Assembly (NCBI GenBank): GCA_002352375.1
Contig: DEIH01000264.1
Coordinates: forward strand, 1 to 10,930
DNA length: 10,930 nucleotides
Reading direction: 5' to 3'
Origin: Spirochaeta sp. UBA2779
GTDB taxonomy: Bacteria > Spirochaetota > Spirochaetia > DSM-2461
The notes beneath the pieces are model-generated. The model was not told the DNA's origin and did not search any database. It saw only the letters and a list, made by a program, of their open reading frames with translations. A program made the translations under genes and the position numbers. Each line of letters starts with the position of its first letter. Position 1 is the stretch's first letter. This document shows positions 1-5,461 of the stretch, piece after piece.

Positions 1-2
1 AC

Positions 3-98
3 GTTACCGTCGAAGCGCGAGGAGCAATGTACAGATACTGGCAAAAAGAGTCAAGCGCATCAAAAGATTTCCTGATTGAATATCGTAGATTCTTCTGA
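3..98 (+). CDS. C-terminal end of an unidentified gene (partial)
   Basis: Reading frame 3 is open from the left edge of the window to a TGA at 96-98, giving about 31 residues ending in IEYRRFF. The other two plus frames close earlier, at 73-75 and 77-79. The tail is rich in charged and aromatic residues (AMYRYWQKES) and reads like a real protein end, but I do not recognise the family. An A-rich stretch (99-116) and about 85 bp of AT-rich spacer follow, with no clear hairpin. Too little is visible to assign a function, and it may be a chance open frame. Confidence 0.4.
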   Translation, partial: VTVEARGAMYRYWQKESSASKDFLIEYRRFF

Positions 99-145
99 AA
101 AAAAAATGAAAAAGGATAGTCTCACTAGCCCATTCATCAGTTAAT

Positions 146-175
146 TTGACTCTCCCTCTATTGAATTAATAAAAT
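146..175 (+). promoter_or_regulatory. Sigma70-type promoter for the zinc-binding protein gene
   Basis: A -35 box TTGACT (146-151) and a -10 box TAAAAT (170-175) are separated by 18 bp; each matches consensus at 5 of 6 bases. The -10 box ends 8 bp before the ATG at 184, so the predicted transcript starts at or almost at the start codon. No Shine-Dalgarno is seen upstream of this ATG, consistent with a leaderless message. Confidence 0.5.
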
Positions 176-183
176 AGCATGTA

Positions 184-423
184 ATGGATGACAAAAATCA
201 GAAAGATTTCAAGCGATGCTACACCTGTGGTAAATGGCTGCCGGTTGTAGGTGCATTTTCAGACCGGTTCTGCTCCAGAGAATGTGCTCAGTCATTTAAA
301 AGATGTTCTGTATGCGGTGATTATTTTGCACTCGGTCCGATGACTGTTGATGGCTTCTGCTCAGCGGAGTGTGCAGGAATCGACTTAAAAGATCGACCGG
401 AAACTATTACTGAAGTTGAATGA
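184..423 (+). CDS. Small protein with two tandem zinc-binding CxxC/CxxxC modules
   Basis: This 79-residue protein carries two copies of one motif: C12-x2-C15 followed 14 residues later by C30-x3-C34, then C41-x2-C44 and C59-x3-C63 with identical spacing. Each half begins CxxCG and ends FCSxEC, so the repeat period is 29 residues. The spacing is that of treble-clef/zinc-ribbon fingers of the TRASH or DUF2116 type, so each half probably binds one zinc ion. The N-terminus is lysine-rich and the last 15 residues are acidic. There is no signal peptide, so it should be cytoplasmic. Nucleic-acid or protein binding is plausible but inferred only from the fold type. The gene stands alone: own promoter upstream, strong terminator right after the stop. 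Confidence 0.8.
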   Translation: MDDKNQKDFKRCYTCGKWLPVVGAFSDRFCSRECAQSFKRCSVCGDYFALGPMTVDGFCSAECAGIDLKDRPETITEVE

Positions 424-425
424 AA

Positions 426-463
426 GGAATAATACCCCAGGGCAAGCCGCGGGGTATTATTCC
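426..463. terminator. Rho-independent terminator, probably bidirectional
   Basis: A perfect 13-bp inverted repeat (426-438 pairs with 451-463) encloses a 12-nt loop. It begins two bases after the stop codon of the zinc-binding protein. The plus strand continues TTGCTTT and the minus strand TTTCATTC, so both sides are moderately U-rich. It could also end transcription from the minus-strand TPR lipoprotein gene, whose stop is at 629. Confidence 0.85.
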
Positions 464-628
464 TTGCTTTCCCTGCGCTTATTCGGGAATGAACAAGTTC
501 ACTGCTCGCAAGTTCGCTTTTTTCGCAACGTTCCTCGGCATAGCCTGCGGTACGCAGCTGGTGGCAAACCCGCTGTATTCCTCTCATTTCGCTTGGGAAT
601 AACCGGATTACCAGCTATATATGGATTC
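464..628. other. Non-coding spacer, possible degenerate intergenic repeat
   Basis: I see no gene here. The stretch is richer in G+C than the AT-rich spacer at 99-183 and contains short symmetric elements: TGAAC-AA-GTTCA (490-501), CAAGTTC repeated at 494-500 and 509-515, and a CTGCG-GTA-CGCAG hairpin (545-557). Short open frames cross it on both strands, but none has a credible start or composition. The look is that of a dispersed intergenic repeat, which I cannot confirm from one copy. Confidence 0.3.
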
Positions 629-1528
629 CTAGAATTCTCCATAAAGAAGATTTCTAACCGCCGGTCGAACCGCCGGAGGGGTGTTGGTGATAAAATCATC
701 ATATGCATTTTCATCAGAGAAACCTTCCTCCAGGGCCTTTCTCAGAGCAGTAAGTCCCGCATCATAATTCCCGGATTGAACCAATCTGATTTCTGCAATA
801 TGCCACCAGAGCTTCCCGGTATCCCCTTCACCATCAGCCAGCTTCAGCAGATAACTGATAGACTCACTGTAAAGGCCCATGTGTTCTGCAGAGACTGAAG
901 CACCGGTGAGGGCATCAGCGTTTCCAGGGCTCTGTATTAACACAGTCCTGAAGGTTTCCAGAGCTTCACTGTAACGCTTTGCCATTTCCAGAGTCCGGGC
1001 AAGATCCAAACGCGTGTCAACATTGTCATCCATCCGAAGAAGCAATTTCCGCATTTCAACTGCCTCACCAGCCCGGCCTGAGGCCTCATAGACTACACTG
1101 GCACCTTTTAATGATTCCTTATCCCCGGGAGATATTATGAGAACTGAGAAATAGTAATCCAGAGAAGATTGAACCCTGCCGTCTTTCCAGGCGGCCCAGG
1201 CCATGCCTCGAAGAACTTTCAGATTACCCGGATCCCGGTGATTCAAAGACTGAAGCATTTCCAGAGCTTCGCCGCTACGGTCCAGCTCCACAAGTGTTAA
1301 TGCGGAATTGAATACGGCCGCAGCCATATCAGGCTCATATTCAAGAGAAAGGGCATAGGCAACCAGCGCCTGATCAAAATTACCTGATTCACGGTACAGA
1401 TTACCGTTGTTGTAAGCCTGCACAGCTTGTTCCTCTCTGGAACTCCAGGTACGGCATCCGCCGATAGCCAGAAAAGAGAGGGATCCGACAATGAATAGTA
1501 ACAGCAGCCGGGCTCTGTTAGGGGTCAT
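629..1528 (-). CDS. TPR-repeat lipoprotein
   Basis: The 299-residue protein has a lipoprotein signal: basic start (R5, R7), hydrophobic stretch about 8-22, and lipobox IGGC with lipidated Cys25. From about residue 35 onward it consists of tetratricopeptide-like helical pairs (for example NGNLYRESGNFDQALVAYAL and repeats near 105, 135, 170 and 205), so it is probably a membrane-anchored protein-interaction scaffold in the periplasm. The final part (about 235-299) carries a Sel1/TPR-like segment and an end rich in proline and arginine. The start codon overlaps the stop of the uracil phosphoribosyltransferase gene as ATGA (1525-1528), so translation is likely coupled and both share one promoter. 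Partners cannot be read from the sequence. Confidence 0.85.
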   Translation of the reverse strand: MTPNRARLLLLFIVGSLSFLAIGGCRTWSSREEQAVQAYNNGNLYRESGNFDQALVAYALSLEYEPDMAAAVFNSALTLVELDRSGEALEMLQSLNHRDPGNLKVLRGMAWAAWKDGRVQSSLDYYFSVLIISPGDKESLKGASVVYEASGRAGEAVEMRKLLLRMDDNVDTRLDLARTLEMAKRYSEALETFRTVLIQSPGNADALTGASVSAEHMGLYSESISYLLKLADGEGDTGKLWWHIAEIRLVQSGNYDAGLTALRKALEEGFSDENAYDDFITNTPPAVRPAVRNLLYGEF

Positions 1529-2592
1529 CCCCCGAGGACCGTCCTTTCCACTTCCCGAACCTGGGATCTGTATAATGAAGCCAGATTAGCACCATAATCA
1601 GCTACAAGCTGAATCATACTCCTGGGATACTCCCCATCTGTTCCGTTTATTCTGTCGCCGGCATCTCCAAGACCTGGAAGAATATAGGCAACATCATTGA
1701 GTACAGGATCCATCCATAAAGTGTAAACATCAACATTTTCTATCGATCTGACAATCTGAAGCGAGCCCTGAAGAGCGGCTATCACATTAAGAGCTTTTAT
1801 TGACTTCGGTTTGACCCCCTGATCCAGCAGATATTTTATTATGGTTACAAGGCTGCCGCCGGTGGCGTTCATCGGGTCGGCAAAAACAAGATTTTTTCCA
1901 TTAAGTGATTCAAGGTCAAAATAGGACATATCCAGATCCAGGATGTATTCCATATCATCCTTGGTTTTTGAATCATCCCTTTTAATCCGGAACAAGGCAA
2001 AGGGAGTTACCATTCCTGTGGAACTGTACTCCTGAATCTCTTTACTCAGTATCATTGACGGCAAAAGTGCCCCCCGAAGCATGACACACATAACAGTATC
2101 ATCAATAAGGTGATCGACATCGGGAATCTTATGCACGGCATAATTCTGTACGGGATCTGTTACAGGTGTTTTTACGACTAGGTGGTTTTTCCGTGTATTA
2201 TCCAGTCCACCCCAGGCCAGATTGAACAGCAGCTCGTAGGCTCGTTGAATATAGTAGACAAACTCATCATTACCGGTTCTGGCATCTCTAAGCTTGGCAA
2301 TCAGCCTGGAGACTTCTCCGTGCTTGATAGTCGGTGTTTCAAAACTGTAGACATGCAGATGGGGCTCTTTCGCCGTGATTTCCTGCATAAAATCACCCAT
2401 ACTTTCGTAGAGGCCAATTACCTTGTCTGTTTCTTTTTTAACCAGTGAAGGGTTGGACTCTCCAGCGGCCAATGTTCGAAAAGAGCTGATTGCATCATCG
2501 TAGAAAGTATGCATCCGGGAAATATTATCCCGATCGGTTTTATTCAGGTATCCGTCCAGATCCTCGGCTTTCAAGATAATATTATCACTCAT
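1525..2592 (-). CDS. upp: Uracil phosphoribosyltransferase with N-terminal extension
   Basis: This enzyme should convert uracil and PRPP to UMP plus pyrophosphate in pyrimidine salvage, in the cytoplasm. The PRPP loop is DPMNATGGS (239-247) and the uracil-binding C-terminal signature is PGLGDAGDRINGT (306-318), both hallmarks of the UPRT family; ML-RG (171-174) matches the family's ILRAG region, and the N-terminal family helix aligns from about residue 85 (TIKHGEVSRLIAKLRDART). At 355 residues it is much longer than the usual roughly 208: about 80 extra residues lie ahead of the catalytic domain, predicted mostly helical, plus inserts. A good Shine-Dalgarno (AAGGA, 2599-2603) sits 6 bp before the ATG. 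It is followed by the overlapping TPR lipoprotein gene. Residues lining the uracil pocket depart from the standard sequence, so another base is possible. Confidence 0.85.
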   Translation of the reverse strand: MSDNIILKAEDLDGYLNKTDRDNISRMHTFYDDAISSFRTLAAGESNPSLVKKETDKVIGLYESMGDFMQEITAKEPHLHVYSFETPTIKHGEVSRLIAKLRDARTGNDEFVYYIQRAYELLFNLAWGGLDNTRKNHLVVKTPVTDPVQNYAVHKIPDVDHLIDDTVMCVMLRGALLPSMILSKEIQEYSSTGMVTPFALFRIKRDDSKTKDDMEYILDLDMSYFDLESLNGKNLVFADPMNATGGSLVTIIKYLLDQGVKPKSIKALNVIAALQGSLQIVRSIENVDVYTLWMDPVLNDVAYILPGLGDAGDRINGTDGEYPRSMIQLVADYGANLASLYRSQVREVERTVLGG

Positions 2593-2624
2593 AGTTTATC
2601 CTTTATCCTCTAGTTTCGTCGAGA

Positions 2625-2654
2625 ATTATAGACTGAATAACCCGGGAGGGTCGA
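2625..2654 (-). promoter_or_regulatory. Promoter of the upp-TPR lipoprotein operon
   Basis: On the minus strand a perfect TATAAT -10 box (2630-2625) is preceded, after 18 bp, by TCGACC (2654-2649), a 4-of-6 match to the -35 consensus. Predicted transcription start is near 2618, leaving a leader of about 25 nt with the AAGGA ribosome site. The -35 box overlaps one arm of the dyad at 2651-2683. Confidence 0.55.
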
Positions 2655-2683
2655 CGGGCAGATATCAGAAATCCACCCGTCGA
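2651..2683. promoter_or_regulatory. Inverted repeat overlapping the upp -35 box: operator or hairpin
   Basis: TCGACGGG (2651-2658) and its exact complement CCCGTCGA (2676-2683) are separated by 17 bp. On the minus strand it lies between the stop of the beta-barrel gene (2717) and the upp promoter. No U-tract follows the hairpin on the minus strand, so it is a poor intrinsic terminator. The overlap with the -35 box fits a repressor operator. The core CGTCGA occurs a third time at 2617-2622, just past the -10 box. Confidence 0.45.
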
Positions 2684-2716
2684 GATGTTTAGTCTTAGTA
2701 TAATCAAGCTTGAAAG

Positions 2717-3499
2717 TTAGAATGCCAGGCCACCGGTAATTGAGGCAGACAAACCTCTACCACCGTCATCAAGCAGATCTGTTCCCAGAACATCAATCAC
2801 AAGGTTGAACCGGCCTTCTTTAATCGGGCGAATCCTGATACCGGTATTAAAGGCTCCCCGATTTGATGCATTCACCATTGCACCGGTAACGGTATAGGAG
2901 AAATTTGCAAAGTCGGTTACCCAATAAACAAAGTTTTTAAACGTTTGGGGGAATAAACTCATAGAAAAACCCATACCATATATAAACTGACTACTGAAGC
3001 TTCCCCTGTTCAGCATCTGCCAGCCGATGGTTGCTGTTGTAACCGCCGGCATCCCGAAGAAGTTTCCTCCGTAAGTTGCAGCCAGGTAAAGTTTCGCACT
3101 GTTGCGATTTTGAACGGGGTTGTAAAACTCAATATCCCCACCCAGGGCCAGAGCCGTTCCGCCGCTTTTGGTTAGTTGAAATTTACCGCCTAGAACAAAA
3201 TTCTGCAGATTTCCACTATTCATCTGCATCAATCCCGAAACTTCAAACTTCTGAAACAAGCTCACTGAGAAACGGGGTAGATGATCGAAATTCTGTCCCC
3301 CGCCCCAGACAAATCCGTATCCGATATCCACACCGACTTTGGGCTTTTCCCATGCAATACGGGCATCAGGTACGACAATAAGACCCGTAGAGCCATTGAG
3401 GGTCATACCGTTAACCGCACCGGCTGAAACATTCTGAGCGAATACCCCGGATACGGCAAATGAAGCAAGCAGCACAGCGGCAATCACAAACTTTTTCAT
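2717..3499 (-). CDS. Secreted outer-membrane beta-barrel protein
   Basis: This 260-residue protein begins with a classical Sec signal peptide: KK at 2-3, a hydrophobic core about 4-18, and a cleavage site after VFA (21) leaving a mature N-terminal Gln. The mature protein is rich in Gly, aromatic residues and alternating polar/hydrophobic stretches typical of transmembrane beta strands, and ends in GGLAF, a C-terminal phenylalanine as recognised by the BAM machinery. The segment GSTGLIVVPDARIAW (about 37-51) resembles the start of YjbH/porin-like barrels. It is therefore probably an outer-membrane barrel; pore function or substrate cannot be told. The ribosome site is AGGAG (3506-3510), 6 bp from the ATG. 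The leader contains a small CTTTAG/CTAAAG hairpin (3515-3532). It is the first gene on the minus strand beyond the island's left boundary. Confidence 0.8.
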   Translation of the reverse strand: MKKFVIAAVLLASFAVSGVFAQNVSAGAVNGMTLNGSTGLIVVPDARIAWEKPKVGVDIGYGFVWGGGQNFDHLPRFSVSLFQKFEVSGLMQMNSGNLQNFVLGGKFQLTKSGGTALALGGDIEFYNPVQNRNSAKLYLAATYGGNFFGMPAVTTATIGWQMLNRGSFSSQFIYGMGFSMSLFPQTFKNFVYWVTDFANFSYTVTGAMVNASNRGAFNTGIRIRPIKEGRFNLVIDVLGTDLLDDGGRGLSASITGGLAF

Positions 3500-3620
3500 C
3501 TAAAACTCCTAAATCTTTAGCTTAATCTAAAGGATAACGCCTGATTCCTTATGTCTGCAAGGACAGTAATAACTTTTGATACCATAACTGAGTTTGTTTT
3601 CACTTTGTGGGGTAATTATA

Positions 3621-3656
3621 AAAGGAAAAATCCCGCCCAGGCAGGATTTTTCCTTT
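3621..3656 (-). terminator. Displaced terminator of the tRNA-Lys/tRNA-Glu operon
   Basis: A perfect 13-bp inverted repeat (3621-3633 with 3644-3656) encloses a 10-nt loop. On the minus strand the distal arm is GGATTTTTCCTTT followed by TATAATT, a U-rich end. It begins 6 bp beyond the orphan tRNA-Glu 3' end at 3663-3705, where a tRNA terminator is expected. No complete gene now lies directly upstream on the minus strand, which fits the tRNA genes having been separated from it by an insertion. Confidence 0.75.
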
Positions 3657-3662
3657 CATTAA

Positions 3663-3705
3663 GTCATCTCCAGAGGTAATCGAAACCCCGTTGCCGGGAT
3701 GAAAA
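3663..3705 (-). repeat. Left attachment repeat: orphan 3' end of tRNA-Glu
   Basis: These 43 bp match 7898-7940 with one difference (A at 3674 against G at 7909). Read on the minus strand they run from the first base of the tRNA-Glu anticodon loop through the T arm and acceptor 3' strand to two bases past the discriminator. The 5' half of the tRNA is absent: beyond 3705 the sequence diverges completely. The single change disrupts a T-stem pair, as expected for a copy no longer under selection. Confidence 0.9.
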
Positions 3706-3785
3706 AACGTTCAACTATGTATACCGTTATTCCTCTCTGTATATAATGTTATACTATAAATAGAGAAAAAGCAACGGCCTGTATA

Positions 3786-4004
3786 TCAGTGTTCCTGGGA
3801 GTTTACTGGCATACCCCGAATATTGATCATTTTACTGTCAATTTCCACTGACACCTTAAACTCCAAGATGCCATCCTTCCAAAAATTCTGCACTTTTGCT
3901 ATGCCCGTTTTATGGGTGAGGCACACACAATCTTTTCCCTTTTTGGGTTTAGTTGAGTTGAGTCTATGAGATCCAGTGAGTACCAATTCTGGGTACGTCA
4001 ACAA
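3786..4004 (-). CDS. Doubtful hypothetical protein
   Basis: A 72-residue frame opens with a TTG codon and has no recognisable Shine-Dalgarno. The frame stays open upstream into the neighbouring promoter, so the start is arbitrary. The product is basic in its first half (KPKKGK near 20) with two close cysteines (C26, C28) and a beta-like second half (ILEFKVSVEID). I do not recognise a family. It could be a fragment left by island decay or chance coding potential in AT-rich DNA. Confidence 0.25.
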   Translation of the reverse strand: MLTYPELVLTGSHRLNSTKPKKGKDCVCLTHKTGIAKVQNFWKDGILEFKVSVEIDSKMINIRGMPVNSQEH

Positions 4005-4017
4005 TCGAATACATATA

Positions 4018-4046
4018 TTGGCATTACAGTAATATATGAATATAGT
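4018..4046 (+). promoter_or_regulatory. Strong promoter placed for a leaderless message
   Basis: TTGGCA (4018-4023) and TATAGT (4041-4046) are 17 bp apart, each one base from consensus. The -10 box ends 6 bp before the ATG at 4053, so transcription should begin at the start codon. No Shine-Dalgarno is present between them. Confidence 0.6.
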
Positions 4047-4052
4047 TAAAGA

Positions 4053-4424
4053 ATGAATAAACGATTAGCCCTTCTTACACTTCTAGTAGTCCTTCCCTTT
4101 TCCTTATTTGCTCAAGAAACAGTCGAGCAGCTTCAAGATTTTCTCGTTACCCATAATTTGGACAATATCGAAACAGGCGATTATTATCAGTTTTACGAGA
4201 ACGGCCGTGCAATATACGGCGGCTCTTTTGGTAGATATGATTACACGTATCAAATTCACTACGTGTTCCCTGGTAAATATCTGCTGGTACTGACTGAAGA
4301 TGTAGGGATCAGCGATTTGCATACCATTTCCCTTACGGATGACGCCTCGGGGGTAGTTTTGCAGCGGGTTGATATTAAGGTGGGAATTGTTGACGAGAGT
4401 CCCTACGTGCTTACCGCATATTAG
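4053..4424 (+). CDS. Small secreted protein of unknown function
   Basis: This 123-residue product starts with a Sec signal peptide (NKR at 2-4, hydrophobic about 5-19, predicted cleavage in LFAQET near residues 20-21). The mature part of about 100 residues is acidic and rich in Tyr and Asp, has no cysteine, and alternates short polar and hydrophobic segments suggesting an all-beta fold (for example YTYQIHYVFPGKYLLVLTED and ISLTDDASGVVLQRVDIKVG). I do not recognise a family. Its promoter abuts the ATG, so it is expressed independently of its neighbours. The codons, signal peptide and promoter argue that it is a real gene. The likely location is the periplasm or outer surface. It is island cargo, so it may be absent from relatives without the island. 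Confidence 0.7.
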   Translation: MNKRLALLTLLVVLPFSLFAQETVEQLQDFLVTHNLDNIETGDYYQFYENGRAIYGGSFGRYDYTYQIHYVFPGKYLLVLTEDVGISDLHTISLTDDASGVVLQRVDIKVGIVDESPYVLTAY

Positions 4425-4532
4425 TCCGGTGATTATTGACCTGTACCTTGTGCGTCTTCAAACAAGCACTATTAGTATAGAAGTGGTGCTAAAAACCGGC
4501 CCAGATGTAATAAAGCTACGGCACGAGCAAGG

Positions 4533-5333
4533 TCACTGAGATCTCACTCCGCCAGAAAGCCACTTCTGCATAACCCTGCCGTATCTGTAGATCGGCTCGG
4601 GGAAAGAAACGCGGTCGGTGTGATACCCTTTTTTAATAGCGGCTTCAATCTCTCGAAGTGCTGCAATACCCGGTGCGATTACCGGAACTCCGAGGGCCTC
4701 CTGCAGGGGCTCTACTTCTGCGATAATCGTCGTCGACCCGAGAACAATGGCTTCACAGCCCTGATTTCGAGCTGAACGTCCTGCGTCAAGCAGATGTGCA
4801 AAAATATCGTCTGATTCGATGCTGCTCAATCCTTTCAGGTGGTCGGGTTGATAGACATGAGTCCCAGAGACTTCAATCGATGAAAGACTATTCGCTTTTC
4901 CAAGTAAATGGATTTGACGTGCGATCATCCGTTTCCAGTTTGCATCAAGGGCGATCATGCCGAACTTCGCAGTGTTTCCGATCAAATCAATCGCTTTGTC
5001 GATACCCGATCGCAGAGCACCTGCTACGGGTATTGAGAGACTTTCCATCAACTCAACGTAGCCTGGGTCCGTGGTACAGTCTATGACGATACCGTCCACT
5101 CCCTCAGCAGCGGCGGCCTCTCCTTCCAGTATGACAAAGACAGTTGCCCAGAAAATCTCGTACTCCCGATCGGTAAGTGGCGGTCCACCCTGAAGGAGTC
5201 GAACCTCAATTACTGTACCTTCCGTCGCGGCTGACTGGTAGGCATGCATCCTGCGTTTCCGCTCGTGACTAGTCAATGGAATCGGAGGTATTACGGCAAT
5301 CGTTATCTGTGGGTCAACGTGGTTCTGTTTCAC
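4533..5333 (-). CDS. Asp/Glu-hydantoin racemase family enzyme with Cys/Ser active site
   Basis: The 266-residue protein has the two-domain pattern of the Asp/Glu/hydantoin racemase superfamily: an N-terminal strand with PPIP (16-19), then the first catalytic motif VIDCTTDPG with Cys86, a mid-protein region KFGMIALDANWKR (about 123-135), and the second motif IVLGSTT (196-202). In racemases the second motif normally carries a catalytic Cys; here that position is Ser200 (codon TCG). Such enzymes invert or isomerise carboxylate substrates by two-base chemistry; a one-cysteine version may be a decarboxylase, isomerase or slow racemase, as in arylmalonate decarboxylase, which keeps the other cysteine. 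The start is GTG at 5331-5333 without a clear Shine-Dalgarno; the family's first strand begins at residue 10, which supports it. It is cytoplasmic island cargo, divergent from the acyl-CoA dehydrogenase-like gene. Confidence 0.75.
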   Translation of the reverse strand: MKQNHVDPQITIAVIPPIPLTSHERKRRMHAYQSAATEGTVIEVRLLQGGPPLTDREYEIFWATVFVILEGEAAAAEGVDGIVIDCTTDPGYVELMESLSIPVAGALRSGIDKAIDLIGNTAKFGMIALDANWKRMIARQIHLLGKANSLSSIEVSGTHVYQPDHLKGLSSIESDDIFAHLLDAGRSARNQGCEAIVLGSTTIIAEVEPLQEALGVPVIAPGIAALREIEAAIKKGYHTDRVSFPEPIYRYGRVMQKWLSGGVRSQ

Positions 5334-5400
5334 ATTATGAGTATAACCCGTGGCGGAGTTCCATACAGCCTTCCCGGCAGCTGGGTAAGTCGTACCTATA

Positions 5401-5429
5401 GTGACACTATGATTGGAAAAGGATATACT
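5401..5429 (+). promoter_or_regulatory. Promoter of the acyl-CoA dehydrogenase-like gene
   Basis: GTGACA (5401-5406) and TATACT (5424-5429) are 17 bp apart, each one base from consensus. Transcription is predicted near 5436, giving a leader of about 25 nt that lacks a clear Shine-Dalgarno. TATAAAGT occurs twice in the leader region (5433-5440 and 5445-5452), a 12-bp-period direct repeat. Confidence 0.55.
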
Positions 5430-5461
5430 ACTTATAAAGTATTATATAAAGTGACCCAATC

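Larger units (their letters stand above)
3706..4052. other. Left end of the island: AT-rich, no confident gene
   Basis: Just inside the left repeat the DNA is AT-rich, with TATAA-TG-TTATA symmetry at 3742-3753 and several -10-like sequences but no matching -35 boxes. Only a doubtful minus-strand frame (3786-4004) and the promoter of the small secreted protein (4018-4046) can be identified. Within the frame, ACTGACA occurs at 3847-3853, the heptamer also found twice at 7811-7828 near the other end. Confidence 0.4.

Noticed and set aside
416..898. 160-codon open frame on the plus strand
   Set aside because: It starts inside the end of the zinc-binding gene, runs through the terminator hairpin, and then is antisense to the TPR lipoprotein gene. 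Composition is not protein-like.
3500..3620. Promoter for the beta-barrel gene
   Set aside because: Only TTGCAG with TTATCC at 17-bp spacing could be found on the minus strand, and the -10 match is too weak to list. The gene must have a promoter here but I cannot place it.
3742..3753. TATAATG-type promoter in the island's left end
   Set aside because: The TATAAT match is part of a generally AT-rich, nearly symmetric stretch, the -35 position reads GTATAC, and no gene follows on the plus strand within a sensible distance.
4465..4490. Possible terminator between the secreted-protein and racemase genes
   Set aside because: AGCAC/GTGCT gives only a 5-bp stem with a 16-nt loop, and the inner CTAT/ATAG pairing competes with it. 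The A or T runs beside it are short, so it is not convincing on either strand.
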